The translations under genes were made by a program, and so were the position numbers. Under the pieces are notes generated by a model, which was not told the origin of the DNA, did not search any database, and worked only from the letters and a program-made list of their open reading frames with translations. A stretch of DNA of 50,995 bases from Bacteroidota bacterium (GTDB lineage Bacteria > Bacteroidota > Bacteroidia > B-17B0 > Aurantibacillaceae): contig JABDDQ010000009.1 in assembly GCA_013287545.1 (NCBI GenBank), positions 1 to 50,995 of the forward strand. Direction: 5' to 3'. The number at the start of each line of letters is the position of its first letter. Position 1 is the stretch's first letter. Below, in pieces: positions 17,636 to 27,489 of this stretch.

Positions 17636-18337
17636 TTACCAAGCAATTTCGTCGCCAATGTTTCCATCGGTTTGCGATTTAAAGCCTAAACGTTTGCCTG
17701 TTTTCATTTTATCGCTTTGTACGCGTTCAATAATTTCGTTTAATGAAATCTCTCTAACATGCTCTGCGGGCGGGGTGTAGAGGTCGAAACTGATGGCATA
17801 GGCAATTAAATCGTATACAATTTCCTTTAGGGTGTCGCGTGATATTTCGGTATCCGAAAAATTGCTGTATTTATAACCCAAAGGCGGTTTTGCTTCTACA
17901 AAAAAACGGTTTTCGCGGTTTATAAACAGGCGCGATATAAGGTAGCCTAAATCTTGCAGGCGGTTATACTTAAAACTATCTGCTAAGAAATTGTAAACAT
18001 ATATAATGCCGCAGTATGAGTTAAGCTCATTTTGCTTTACGTAACCCGTTTTAAACATGGGATGCGCCTTATCGAACTCAAACACGTTGCTGTGCATGTA
18101 AAAAACCAGCATATCGCCGGCTACTTTTAGTTCAATTTCGTGGTCGCTGGGAAAACGAAATTCAACCGTAATACGTTTATCAATTTGAGATACTTCTCGG
18201 CGCAAATCTTCGGCAATGCTTTTTACTACATCCTTTAAGGCATCGAAGGTGGTTTGCGTATTTTTATATACATCCTGCTTCATGACTGATTTTTCACGCA
18301 GCATTTTTAGTATTTGTTCTCTTTGGGTATCAGCCAT
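17636..18337 (-). CDS. Conserved hypothetical protein next to proS
   Basis: The protein has 233 residues, without signal peptide or membrane segments. It has a helical, charged start (MADTQREQILKMLREKSVMKQ), a central alpha/beta region (RITVEFRFPSDHEIELKVAGDMLVFYMHSN) and a helical C-terminal part. I do not recognise a named family. It starts 26 bases after the proS stop on the same strand, so the two probably share a transcript. A link to translation is only suggested by position. Confidence 0.65.
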   Translation of the reverse strand: MADTQREQILKMLREKSVMKQDVYKNTQTTFDALKDVVKSIAEDLRREVSQIDKRITVEFRFPSDHEIELKVAGDMLVFYMHSNVFEFDKAHPMFKTGYVKQNELNSYCGIIYVYNFLADSFKYNRLQDLGYLISRLFINRENRFFVEAKPPLGYKYSNFSDTEISRDTLKEIVYDLIAYAISFDLYTPPAEHVREISLNEIIERVQSDKMKTGKRLGFKSQTDGNIGDEIAW

Positions 18338-18363
18338 GTTTTTTGTTTTTAAATTAAATGCAA

Positions 18364-19830
18364 TTAGTACGCAATAGCAAATAAAACTCGTTGGGCGGAT
18401 GGTTTACCGCTATACACACAGGTTCCGTTTTCTTTTTTATTGTTTAAAGGAATGCAACGTATCGTAGCTTTGGTTTCTTCTTTTATTTTTTGTTCGGTTT
18501 CAGGAGTGCCATCCCAATGGGCATAAATAAAACCACCTTTTAAAAGCGCCTTTTTAAACTCATCGTACGTATCAACTTGCTGTGTGCTTTCTTCGCGGCG
18601 GGCAAGGGCTTTTTTATACAAGTTATCCTGAATTTCTTTCAGCAGGTTTTCGATATTGTTTTCGATGCCTTCTATCGCTAAAACTTCTTTTGTAAGGTTA
18701 TCTCGGCGGGCCACCTCAACGGTACCACTTTGTAAATCGCGCTCGCCAATGGCAATGCGCACCGGAATGCCTTTCATTTCATACTCGGCAAATTTCCAAC
18801 CCGGACGCTGCGTATCGCGGTTATCGTACTTAACCGAAATGCCTTTAGATTCTAATTTTTGTTTGATATGCGCAACGGTTTCGTTTAGTTTAGCCAAGCC
18901 TTCTTCGCCTTTGTAAATTGGTACAATAACTACTTGCGTAGGCGCTAATTTTGGTGGAATAACCAAGCCTTTATCATCGCTATGCGACATAATAAGTGCA
19001 CCCATTAAACGAGTTGAAACACCCCAGGATGTTGCCCAAACGTAATCTAAAACACCTTCTTTATTGGTAAATTTTACATCGAATGCTTTGGCAAAATTTT
19101 GTCCTAAAAAGTGTGATGTGCCTGCCTGCAAAGCCTTACCATCCTGCAACATAGCCTCAATGCAATAAGTATCGAGTGCGCCTGCAAAGCGTTCGTTAGG
19201 GGTTTTTACACCTTTTACCACCGGAACGGCCATAAAGTTTTCTACAAAATCGGCATACACGTTTAGCATACGCTCGGTTTCTTCAACAGCTTCTTGCGAG
19301 GTGGCATGGGCTGTGTGCCCTTCTTGCCAAAGGAACTCGGCGGTGCGTAAAAATAAACGGGTGCGCATTTCCCAACGCACTACGTTTGCCCATTGGTTAA
19401 TTAAAAGAGGTAAATCGCGATACGATTGTATCCAACCACGGTAGGTGTTCCAAATAATGGTTTCGGATGTTGGGCGAACAATTAATTCTTCTTCCAGCTT
19501 AGCATCGGGGTCAACAACAATTTCACCGTCTACATTTTTTAAACGGTAATGTGTAACAACAGCACACTCTTTAGCAAAACCATCCACATGGCTGGCCTCT
19601 TTACTGAAAAAAGATTTTGGTATAAATAAGGGGAAATAAGCATTTACGTGCCCGGTATCTTTAAACATTTTATCTAACGCCTGTTGCATTTTTTCCCAAA
19701 TGGCATAGCCGTTTGGCTTAATAACCATACAACCTCTAACAGCACTGTGCTCAGCCAAATCTGCCTTGGCAACCAACTCGTTGTACCACTTACTAAAATC
19801 TTCAGCCCTTGTTATCAGTTCTTTGCTCAT
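18364..19830 (-). CDS. proS: Prolyl-tRNA synthetase, archaeal/eukaryal type
   Basis: The protein has 488 residues and charges tRNA-Pro with proline. Class II motifs are clear: RPTSET (119-124), [16 protein letters not shown] (162-177) and [22 protein letters not shown] in the motif 3 region. There is no editing insertion between motifs 2 and 3, and the protein ends in ...RVLFAIAY with a terminal Tyr. Both mark the short ProS type shared with archaea and eukaryotes and usual in Bacteroidota. The C-terminal domain keeps the KPSAQ segment but only one nearby Cys is obvious, so the zinc site may be degenerate. The gene is divergent from the lipoprotein at 19925. Confidence 0.97.
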   Translation of the reverse strand: MSKELITRAEDFSKWYNELVAKADLAEHSAVRGCMVIKPNGYAIWEKMQQALDKMFKDTGHVNAYFPLFIPKSFFSKEASHVDGFAKECAVVTHYRLKNVDGEIVVDPDAKLEEELIVRPTSETIIWNTYRGWIQSYRDLPLLINQWANVVRWEMRTRLFLRTAEFLWQEGHTAHATSQEAVEETERMLNVYADFVENFMAVPVVKGVKTPNERFAGALDTYCIEAMLQDGKALQAGTSHFLGQNFAKAFDVKFTNKEGVLDYVWATSWGVSTRLMGALIMSHSDDKGLVIPPKLAPTQVVIVPIYKGEEGLAKLNETVAHIKQKLESKGISVKYDNRDTQRPGWKFAEYEMKGIPVRIAIGERDLQSGTVEVARRDNLTKEVLAIEGIENNIENLLKEIQDNLYKKALARREESTQQVDTYDEFKKALLKGGFIYAHWDGTPETEQKIKEETKATIRCIPLNNKKENGTCVYSGKPSAQRVLFAIAY

Positions 19831-19895
19831 AAATTCTGTTAAATCAATTTAGTTTGGAATAGTTTTTGTAACTTTATCGGAGAAATCCCACGGTG

Positions 19896-19903
19896 CAAAA
19901 ATA
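19896..19903 (-). promoter_or_regulatory. -7 box TATTTTTG for proS
   Basis: The minus strand reads TATTTTTG, an exact TAnnTTTG, 66 bases upstream of the proS start. No good -33 box is visible, as its place falls inside the divergent gene start. Confidence 0.4.
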
Positions 19904-19924
19904 GGATTTAAACATTTATAAGCT

Positions 19925-21484
19925 ATGAAAAAATTAAGCGCGTTATTTATTGGTTGTTTTTGTTTAACACTGATAGGTTGTAAAGCTCGTTTCGATAATC
20001 TTGCTGCTAACAGCAATGATGATGTATACTACAATCCGCAAAAAGACCCTAAGCCTGTTGCAAGCACACAGCAAAACAGCCCTGCCCAATATGGAAGTCA
20101 GAATAACAACGGGCAACAAAATTATAATAGCAGGCAACCATACAACCCTAACGCAGGTAAAATTGCCGCTACACATGCTGATAGCATGAACCCAAATTAC
20201 AAAGACCCTAATTTTAATTACGACGATTATTATGATAACGCTTATGCGGCGCGTGTAAACCGTTTTCAGAACCCGATATACGGAACCGGTTATTACGATA
20301 GTTATTATACCAACCAATACACCTATACCGGAAACCCAAACAGTTACGGTAACAGCATATACAGCAACAATAATTACCCAAGCAACATGTACAACTCGTA
20401 CAACAGTTATGGCATGGGCAGCTATGGCAATATGATGGGCTACAACAACATGTATGGTAACAGCATGTACGGAAATAGCATGTATGGCGGCAACATGATG
20501 GGTGGCGGCTATGGCAGCGGTTTAAGCATAGGTTATAGCAGTGGATATGGCATGGGCTACAACCCATTTGGCATGAGCGGAATGAGCATGGGCTACGGAA
20601 TGGGTGGCATGGGAATGGGTTATGGCATGGGCGGTATGGGAATGGGCTACAGTCCTTATGGAATGGGTGGTTACGGATATAGCCCTTACGGAATGTCGGG
20701 TTATTATGGCTCAATGGGTTATAACCCTTATGGCATGATGGGCTACAGCCCTTACGGTTATGGCATGGGCGCCTATGGTTACAACCCATACAGTACTATG
20801 AGCACCGGTGGTTATTACAACCCGTATGATTACAACAGCACTGCCAGTAACAGTTATAGCGGACCACGCACAGGCGGCACAGGTGGAAATAGCGCCACCT
20901 CATCATCAGGACCAAGAGGCGGACGTGGTGAAACACCAGCAGGAACAACACCAGCCGTTGTGAACCCTAATGTGCCACATTTAAATAACCCAATGGCGGC
21001 TACAGCGCCAACCAGTTTAGAGCGGTTTAACCAGGTTTCTATTCCGAGAGAGAATATGACAAAAATTGTTGAAGAAAAATCGCCAACGCGATTTAACCCT
21101 CAGTACCAAGCAGCAAACAATGGTAACTCAGCAGGGTTTCAACCAAGAAATACATATAATAACCAACCACAAAATACAGGTAACAGTTACCAAAATACAG
21201 TTAGACCTGCAGAAAACAACAACCAACAAACCACGCAACAAGCAAGACCAACCAGATGGTACAATGGCGGCGGTAGCGAAACAAACACGAATACTACCAG
21301 CAGACCTGCAAGTAGTTATAACGAAAACAACTCAGGTTTTTCTGCTCCAAGCCGTAATAGCACAAGTTGGGGCGGTAGCAACAGTAGCTTTGGCGGAGGC
21401 GGCAGAAGTGGTGGTGGTAGCTTTGGTGGCGGTGGCGGAGGATTTAGCGGCGGCGGTGGCGGACACGGCGGCGGAAGACGTTAA
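19925..21484 (+). CDS. Gly/Tyr/Met-rich low-complexity lipoprotein
   Basis: The protein has 519 residues with a lipoprotein signal (LTLIGC, Cys19). After an Asn/Gln/Tyr-rich stretch, residues ~150-305 are made almost only of Gly, Met, Tyr, Ser and Asn, with recurrent MGYGMGGMG and YSPYGM units. A Pro/Thr/Asn-rich linker follows, and the protein ends in a Gly-run tail (SFGGGGGGFSGGGGGHGGG). No enzymatic domain is visible. The composition suggests a disordered, sticky surface or periplasmic polymer-like protein. It lies 23 bases before a FadL-like barrel gene and may be made with it. Long reading frames on the opposite strand here are composition artefacts. Confidence 0.8.
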   Translation: MKKLSALFIGCFCLTLIGCKARFDNLAANSNDDVYYNPQKDPKPVASTQQNSPAQYGSQNNNGQQNYNSRQPYNPNAGKIAATHADSMNPNYKDPNFNYDDYYDNAYAARVNRFQNPIYGTGYYDSYYTNQYTYTGNPNSYGNSIYSNNNYPSNMYNSYNSYGMGSYGNMMGYNNMYGNSMYGNSMYGGNMMGGGYGSGLSIGYSSGYGMGYNPFGMSGMSMGYGMGGMGMGYGMGGMGMGYSPYGMGGYGYSPYGMSGYYGSMGYNPYGMMGYSPYGYGMGAYGYNPYSTMSTGGYYNPYDYNSTASNSYSGPRTGGTGGNSATSSSGPRGGRGETPAGTTPAVVNPNVPHLNNPMAATAPTSLERFNQVSIPRENMTKIVEEKSPTRFNPQYQAANNGNSAGFQPRNTYNNQPQNTGNSYQNTVRPAENNNQQTTQQARPTRWYNGGGSETNTNTTSRPASSYNENNSGFSAPSRNSTSWGGSNSSFGGGGRSGGGSFGGGGGGFSGGGGGHGGGRR

Positions 21485-21507
21485 ACGAATTATTTTTCGA
21501 TAAAATT

Positions 21508-23070
21508 ATGATAAAAAAACTTTTTGCACTTGTTGCAATGCTTGTAAGTACTGTGTTTTTTGCACAGAACGACATAGATGCCATGCGTTATTCGCAAACC
21601 TCATCGTATGGCGATGCCAGGTTTATGGCTATGGGTGGAGCTTTTGGCTCGTTAGGCGCAAATATATCGTGTATGAATTTTAACCCGGCCGGTATAGCCA
21701 TGTACAGAAAAGGAGAACTGGTGGTTACACCGGGGTTTCAACTTCAGTCGGCAGATGCCACGCATTATGGTACCAGTGCATCTGATTTTTCGAACAAACT
21801 AAGCCTTTCGAACGCGGGTTTTGTTGCCGCGTGGAACCAGCAAGCACCCAGCCAGCAACCTACTAATAATAATTACCAGCCCTATAATGGCGACAGATAC
21901 GGACCAGGCAGTGGCGGTGGCAGAAGACGCCAAAGACAACCCAGACAAAATACACAAACTACAAACGACAGATGGGCATTTGGTATAGACTTTAATAGAG
22001 TTGCCGATTTTAATTATCACACCACCATTAACGGATATGTGCCTGCATCGAGTTCGATTGCAAATAGTATGGCAGGCGCAGGTGCAGGTAATTACCCAAG
22101 CAATTTGAATCCGTTTTACGAAAGCTTAGGTTATAACACCTATGTAATTAACCCTGCATCGGCAACAGATAGTGCGCATTATACACCAACGGTTAGTTCG
22201 GGTACCATGTTACAACAAACTAAAAATATTCAGTCGAGCGGACGTGTGGGCGAACTTGCTTTTGCATTGGCGCATAGTTTTAACGATCGGTTTTATGTAG
22301 GAGGATCGGTTGGCGTGCCATTTGTAAAATACAACTACACATCGATAATTACCGAAAGTGATTATAAAAAAACAGACAGTGCATTTTCCAACTTAACGTA
22401 TCAGGAAAATTTAAGTACATCGGGTGTTGGTATAAATGCAAAACTGGGCGGTATCTATCGTTTTAACTCAGGCATTAAAATAGGCGTGTACGGGCAAACA
22501 GCTACCGATTATAAATTAAATGATAACTACCAAAATACGATGACTTCTACCATTAATGGTTTTAACACCGGTCAGTATACCAGTACATCGCCCGCAGGTT
22601 CTTATTCTTACAAACTTCATACGCCCGGTAAATTAGGAGCAAGTGTGTCGTACGTTTTTAAAAAGCTGTTAGCGTTTAGTATAGATGGCGAGTATATAAA
22701 TTATGCCAGTGCACGTTACCCTGATAACCTGACTTTTTTTACTGTGAATTCAACTATAAAACAAAAGTATAGCGGAACAGCTAATATTAAAGCCGGTGTA
22801 GAATTAAATATCAGACCTATTGTTTTACGCGCCGGATTTAGTAGTGTTGGTTCGCCTTTTGGCGATGTGCTTAGCGGCAACTTTGTAAAAAACTCTTTTT
22901 CGGGTGGCGTTGGTTTTAGAGGCACCCATAACGTGTACCTTGATTTAGGTTTTGTATACACCACATGGGCCGAAAAATATTATGTTATAGACCCTATGTA
23001 TATTCAGCCAACTAACATAAACTATTCTACCGTTTATATAGTGGCCACATTGGGTATAAAATTTAATTAA
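21508..23070 (+). CDS. OmpP1/FadL-type outer membrane barrel
   Basis: The protein has 520 residues with a signal peptide ending VFFAQ. The N-terminal motif (ARFMAMGGAFGSLGANISCM, then NFNPAGIAMYRKGEL) is typical of the FadL/TodX/OmpP1 hydrophobic-transport barrels of Bacteroidota, often labelled hemin receptor. Repeated amphipathic strands continue to a C-terminal strand STVYIVATLGIKFN. Residues ~110-145 form a Gln/Asn/Arg-rich insertion (GGGRRRQRQPRQNTQ), probably a loop. The likely role is passage of hydrophobic compounds across the outer membrane; the substrate cannot be read. Confidence 0.82.
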   Translation: MIKKLFALVAMLVSTVFFAQNDIDAMRYSQTSSYGDARFMAMGGAFGSLGANISCMNFNPAGIAMYRKGELVVTPGFQLQSADATHYGTSASDFSNKLSLSNAGFVAAWNQQAPSQQPTNNNYQPYNGDRYGPGSGGGRRRQRQPRQNTQTTNDRWAFGIDFNRVADFNYHTTINGYVPASSSIANSMAGAGAGNYPSNLNPFYESLGYNTYVINPASATDSAHYTPTVSSGTMLQQTKNIQSSGRVGELAFALAHSFNDRFYVGGSVGVPFVKYNYTSIITESDYKKTDSAFSNLTYQENLSTSGVGINAKLGGIYRFNSGIKIGVYGQTATDYKLNDNYQNTMTSTINGFNTGQYTSTSPAGSYSYKLHTPGKLGASVSYVFKKLLAFSIDGEYINYASARYPDNLTFFTVNSTIKQKYSGTANIKAGVELNIRPIVLRAGFSSVGSPFGDVLSGNFVKNSFSGGVGFRGTHNVYLDLGFVYTTWAEKYYVIDPMYIQPTNINYSTVYIVATLGIKFN

Positions 23071-23140
23071 CGCGTTTATTTTTTACCGTATTATTTTTAG
23101 TTAAAAAATACTGTTACTTTTAACGGTACAATTTTTTACT

Positions 23141-23683
23141 ATGAAAAAATATATCCTTCTTTCTTTTTTGTTTGCGACTATACAAATTTTTGCACAGCAA
23201 ACACCACCACCACCAAGCGACGACTCTCAACCAAACGACCCACCAGTGCAAATGCAGCAACAACCTGCGCAACAAAACATAAATAAGGTTAACATGAAAA
23301 ATAACCTTAAAGCAGAGAAATTTAAAAACTTAAAAATTGGCGGCATCGTTTTACTTACTGCCGGAGGCATAGGACTTATTAGTGGTATAGCTTTGGTTGG
23401 ATCGGGGGTATCTAATCAAATTTCTACTAATAACCAAACCAGCACTACAACTACAAGTGGTACAACGTATACTAATTCATCGGGGCAAACGCAAACTATC
23501 ACTCCCGGTAATGCAACTAAAATAGCAGGTGGTGTTTACTTAAGTGTGTTTAGTGCATTTGCTATTGGCGGCGGAACTGCCATGGCCATTATTGGCAGTC
23601 ACAAGCAAAAAAAATATATGGCCGCTTCGCGTTTAGCTGTGTTTGTTGCCCCTACCGCATTTAGAATTGCCTATACATTTTAG
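23141..23683 (+). CDS. Small envelope protein, paralogue A
   Basis: The protein has 180 residues: signal peptide (ending IQIFAQQ), a Pro/Gln-rich segment, a hydrophobic Gly-rich helix (IGGIVLLTAGGIGLISGIALVGSG), a Thr/Ser-rich loop and a second hydrophobic helix (IAGGVYLSVFSAFAIGGGTAMAI). It ends FVAPTAFRIAYTF. The end resembles the following gene, so the two are tandem paralogues. The function is unknown. Confidence 0.7.
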   Translation: MKKYILLSFLFATIQIFAQQTPPPPSDDSQPNDPPVQMQQQPAQQNINKVNMKNNLKAEKFKNLKIGGIVLLTAGGIGLISGIALVGSGVSNQISTNNQTSTTTTSGTTYTNSSGQTQTITPGNATKIAGGVYLSVFSAFAIGGGTAMAIIGSHKQKKYMAASRLAVFVAPTAFRIAYTF

Positions 23684-23687
23684 AGGC
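23660..23687 (+). repeat. 28-base direct repeat at the end of paralogue A (second copy 24097-24124)
   Basis: The block begins TTTAGAATTGCC and ends TTTTAGAGGC. It runs through the stop codon of each paralogue and 4 bases past it, and is identical at both places, while the DNA on either side differs. Confidence 0.7.
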
Positions 23688-23715
23688 ATTTAAATAGAAA
23701 CCGAATTTTATAGTT

Positions 23716-24120
23716 ATGCGAAAAAGCCTTTTTGTTTTATTACTATTTGTTACCATAAAACTTTTTCCGCAACAAATAGAACAGCCACCTGTACAACAAA
23801 ATCAACCATATAACCCCAATTTTTCATTGTCGAAATATCAAAAAATGGAGAAACATGCTAAAACAGCTATTATAGTTGGTAGTATTTTAACCGCCGGAGG
23901 CGCAGCGTTATTGGGAGGCGGTTTATATGGTATAAGTAATGCAAACAATTCATTATCTTATTTAGCACCGGTGGCTTTTGGTGCTATGATGGGCATTGCA
24001 GGTGTACACATACTTGTTCCGGCTTTATTTAAATATTATTACGCCACTAAGAAATTAAACACGGCAAATGTGAGCATTGCCGTCACTCCTGTTTCCTTTA
24101 GAATTGCCTATACATTTTAG
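23716..24120 (+). CDS. Small envelope protein, paralogue B
   Basis: The protein has 134 residues with the same plan as its neighbour, without the Thr/Ser loop: signal peptide, Pro/Gln segment, Gly-rich hydrophobic helix (AIIVGSILTAGGAALLGGGLYG), second hydrophobic helix and the end VTPVSFRIAYTF. It starts 32 bases after paralogue A. A 28-base identical DNA block covers the last codons, the stop and 4 bases beyond in both genes, which supports local duplication. Confidence 0.7.
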   Translation: MRKSLFVLLLFVTIKLFPQQIEQPPVQQNQPYNPNFSLSKYQKMEKHAKTAIIVGSILTAGGAALLGGGLYGISNANNSLSYLAPVAFGAMMGIAGVHILVPALFKYYYATKKLNTANVSIAVTPVSFRIAYTF

Positions 24121-24169
24121 AGGCGTATCTATTAAAATAATTCTAACAATTTAGCGTTACTAAGTAAGT

Positions 24170-24211
24170 AAAAAGGCCGCTTTCTTAATTTGTTGGCTTT
24201 AGCGCTTTTTT
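24170..24211 (+). terminator. Probable terminator after the paralogue pair
   Basis: AAAAAG and CGCT on the left pair with AGCG and CTTTTTT on the right across a two-base bulge, ending in a T-run. The loop is long, so strength is uncertain. Confidence 0.45.
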
Positions 24212-24240
24212 ACTAAATTCGCCACTCATTAAAAGCATAT

Positions 24241-27200
24241 ATGAATTATAAAAAATTAAATAACATAGTAGGATGGCTTATTTGTGCCATTGCAACTTAC
24301 ACGTACTGCTCAACCATTGAACCCACTGCCAGTTTTTGGGATTGTGGCGAGTACATTGCCTGCTCGTATAAATTAGAGGTTGGTCACCCACCGGGAGCAC
24401 CTTTCTTTTTGTTGATAGCACGTTTCTTTTCTATGTTTTCGTTTGGCGACCCTGCTAAAGCCGCTATGATGATTAACGTAATGAGTGGTTTATGCAGCTC
24501 GTTTACTATTTTATTTTTGTTTTGGACTATAACCCGTTTAGCTAAAAAAATGTTAGCACCTGAAGGCACTGAAATGGATAACGGTAAAATGTGGGCTATT
24601 TTAGGAAGCGGTATAATTGGTGCATTGGCTTATACGTTTTCTGATTCGTTTTGGTTTTCGGCGGTTGAGGGCGAGGTTTATGCCATGAGTAGTTTATTTA
24701 CCGCGGCCGTTTTTTGGGCCATTTTAAAATGGGAAGAAGAAGCAGACGAGCCAACATCGATGCGCTGGTTAATTTTAATTGCTTACTTAACAGGTTTATC
24801 TGTCGGAGTCCATTTACTTAACTTATTGGTTATTCCTTCTATCTGCTTTATTTATTATTTCAAAAAATATAAATTCAGTTGGAAAGGCTTTACCATTGCC
24901 GGACTTATTTCAGTTGTTTTATTAGGTGGCATACAAGGCGGTATTATTCCAGGTGTTGTAAAACTATCTGCCGATTACGAATTATTTTTCATCAACAAAC
25001 TTGGCATGCCTTTTAATACAGGTACCCTGTTGTACTTTGTAATTCTTATTTCATTAATTACATCGGCTATTGTTTACTCATTAAACAAAAAAGAAACTTA
25101 TTACAAACTAACTTTTGGTTTAGCTATTGCATTTGCTTTACTGGCAACGGCATCGGCACAAACAGGTGGTGGCATGTTTGTTCGTTTAATTTTATTAGGC
25201 GGCATGGTGTACGCGGTTCATTTCTTAAAAAATAAACCTGCTGTATTAAATGGCATTGCGTTGAGTTTTGCGGTGATGATGATTGGTTACTCATCGTTTT
25301 TTGTGTTGGTTATTCGTTCGCAAGCTAACACGCCTATGGATGAAAACAACCCGGAGAACGCGCTTAACATGCTTTCGTATTTAAATCGTGAGCAATACGG
25401 AGATTGGCCTATTGGTTACGGACAATATTATAACGCACCTACTAAACCACGCAGCGAGTTTAAAGATGGTACACCTATTTATGGTAAAGATGTACAAGGT
25501 AAAAAATATGTTATTTTAGATGACCGCAAAAACTCGGTGCCAACTTACGAAGATGATTTTTGTACTATTTTTCCTCGTATGTGGAGCAGCCAAAGTCAGC
25601 ACGAAGCCGCTTACAGATATTGGGGCGATGTAAAAGGTAAACCAAAACAACTTACCGATAACAATGGCGAAACAAAAACAGTTTATGTACCAACCTTTGG
25701 CGAAAACCTTACTTACTTTAGAAGATACCAGCTTGGGTACATGTACCTGCGTTATTTTGCCTGGAACTTTATTGGAAAACAAAATGATGTACAAGGTTTA
25801 AATAATAACCCAACCGAGGGTAACTGGATAACCGGTATACAAGCATTTGATAATGCACGTTTAGATGCCGATTTAAGTACTGTACCAAGCAACGTAAAAA
25901 ACAACAAGGCTACCAATAAGTTTTATGCGCTGCCTTTTATATTAGGTTTATTAGGCATTTGGTTTCAATACAAAAGAGGATTGAAAGATGGCTTTGTGGT
26001 GTTATGCTTGTTCTTTTTTACAGGGCTTGCTATTACTATTTATTTGAACCAATATCCGTATCAGCCACGTGAACGTGATTATGCATATGCCGCCTCGTTT
26101 TACGCCTACGCTATTTGGATAGGTTTAGGTGTTTTATTTTTATATGAGTTTCTGCTTAAAAAAATAAGTGCGCAAAACGCGGCTATTGCTGCAACAGCAG
26201 TAAGCTTAGTAGTACCAAGTTTAATGGCTGCTGATGGTTGGGATGACCACAACCGTTCGCACAGATATATGTCGAGAGATTTTGCGATTAACTATTTAAA
26301 CTCGTGTGCACCTAATGCTGTACTATTTACCAATGGAGATAACGATACGTTCCCGCTTTGGTACGCGCAAGAGGTAGAGGGCATTCGTACGGATGTGCGT
26401 GTGGTTAACTTAAGTCTGTTTCAAACGGATTGGTACATTAACCAATGCCGCCGTGCAGCTTACGACTCGAAAGCATTGCCATTTACAGCCAGCATGACCC
26501 CGGATAAATATGAAGCAAGCAAACGCGACATAGTTTATTTTATGGATAAAAATATTGGCTACGTTAACTTAAAAGAATTGATGGATTATGTTGCCAGCGA
26601 TAATCTGGAAAACAAATACAACATGGGTGGCGATTACATTGATATTTTACCAAGCAATAAATTTAGTTTACCTGTAGATTCGGCTAAGGTAATTGCAAAC
26701 GGTACCGTATCAAAAGGTTTAGAAAACCGTATGGTAAAAAGTATAGACTGGCAATTAAAACGCAACTACATTACTAAAAACGATTTAATGGTGCTTGATT
26801 TACTGGCAGGCTTTAACTGGGACAGACCCATTTACTTTGCCGTTACAACAGGCAGAGAAGCCTATATTGGTTTAGAAGATTATTTGCAGTTGGAAGGTTT
26901 AGCGTACCGTTTAACGCCTATTAAATCGACCAAAGAAGAAATGCAAAGTGGCGCACGCATTAACTCAGACATTATGTATAACAACATTATGACTAAGTTT
27001 CAGTGGGGCGGTATGAGCACTCCGGGCGTTTATTTGGATGAAAACTCGATGCGCTTCGCATCTAACATGCGCATACAAATTGGCGGCTTGGCTTCGCAAT
27101 TAATTAAAGAAGGTAAAAAAGATAAGGCAGTTAAAATATTGGATAAAGCGCAAGCTGAAATGCCGGAATCGATTATACCGTATGATGCAACGATGTACTC

Positions 27201-27489
27201 TATTTGTATAGCGTACTTTGAAGCAGGCGAAAACAAAAAAGCAAAAGCCATTGCCGAAAGTTTATTTAATATGTTTGAAGGCGACTTGCGTTTTTATAAC
27301 AAACTACCTGCTATACATAAAGCGGCTTATGGATCGGAAATAAACCGTGCACGCCAATTAATGATGGCTTTGGTAAGCTTGAGTTATAACTACAAAGAAA
27401 ACGCGATGGGCAAAAACTTTGAGCAACGTTTACCGGCTGTAATTCCGCAAGAAGAAATGCCGGGTTATAAAGAGCAAATACAGAGATAA
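24241..27489 (+). CDS. DUF2723 GT-C glycosyltransferase with C-terminal repeat region
   Basis: The protein has 1082 residues. About ten to twelve hydrophobic segments fill the N-terminal two thirds. The motif SFWDCGEYIA (31-40) in the first periplasmic loop carries the acidic pair expected for catalysis in GT-C enzymes and is followed by GHPPGAPFF (48-56). YQPRERDYAYAASF and TNGDNDTFPLWYAQE are further family signatures. The last ~130 residues are helical and TPR-like. The family is assigned to protein O-glycosylation or cell-surface glycosylation in Bacteroidota using a lipid-linked sugar donor. The stop overlaps the start of a polysaccharide deacetylase (TAATG). Confidence 0.85.
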   Translation: MNYKKLNNIVGWLICAIATYTYCSTIEPTASFWDCGEYIACSYKLEVGHPPGAPFFLLIARFFSMFSFGDPAKAAMMINVMSGLCSSFTILFLFWTITRLAKKMLAPEGTEMDNGKMWAILGSGIIGALAYTFSDSFWFSAVEGEVYAMSSLFTAAVFWAILKWEEEADEPTSMRWLILIAYLTGLSVGVHLLNLLVIPSICFIYYFKKYKFSWKGFTIAGLISVVLLGGIQGGIIPGVVKLSADYELFFINKLGMPFNTGTLLYFVILISLITSAIVYSLNKKETYYKLTFGLAIAFALLATASAQTGGGMFVRLILLGGMVYAVHFLKNKPAVLNGIALSFAVMMIGYSSFFVLVIRSQANTPMDENNPENALNMLSYLNREQYGDWPIGYGQYYNAPTKPRSEFKDGTPIYGKDVQGKKYVILDDRKNSVPTYEDDFCTIFPRMWSSQSQHEAAYRYWGDVKGKPKQLTDNNGETKTVYVPTFGENLTYFRRYQLGYMYLRYFAWNFIGKQNDVQGLNNNPTEGNWITGIQAFDNARLDADLSTVPSNVKNNKATNKFYALPFILGLLGIWFQYKRGLKDGFVVLCLFFFTGLAITIYLNQYPYQPRERDYAYAASFYAYAIWIGLGVLFLYEFLLKKISAQNAAIAATAVSLVVPSLMAADGWDDHNRSHRYMSRDFAINYLNSCAPNAVLFTNGDNDTFPLWYAQEVEGIRTDVRVVNLSLFQTDWYINQCRRAAYDSKALPFTASMTPDKYEASKRDIVYFMDKNIGYVNLKELMDYVASDNLENKYNMGGDYIDILPSNKFSLPVDSAKVIANGTVSKGLENRMVKSIDWQLKRNYITKNDLMVLDLLAGFNWDRPIYFAVTTGREAYIGLEDYLQLEGLAYRLTPIKSTKEEMQSGARINSDIMYNNIMTKFQWGGMSTPGVYLDENSMRFASNMRIQIGGLASQLIKEGKKDKAVKILDKAQAEMPESIIPYDATMYSICIAYFEAGENKKAKAIAESLFNMFEGDLRFYNKLPAIHKAAYGSEINRARQLMMALVSLSYNYKENAMGKNFEQRLPAVIPQEEMPGYKEQIQR

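Noticed and set aside
20214-20789. Minus-strand Cys/His-rich 191-residue frame inside the low-complexity lipoprotein gene
   Set aside because: Its composition is the mirror of Gly/Tyr/Met codons on the real strand, and it has no start context or motif.
21066-21503. Plus-strand 145-residue frame overlapping the end of the same lipoprotein gene
   Set aside because: It is a frame-shadow of Asn/Gln/Gly repeats; the lipoprotein frame is continuous from signal peptide to stop.
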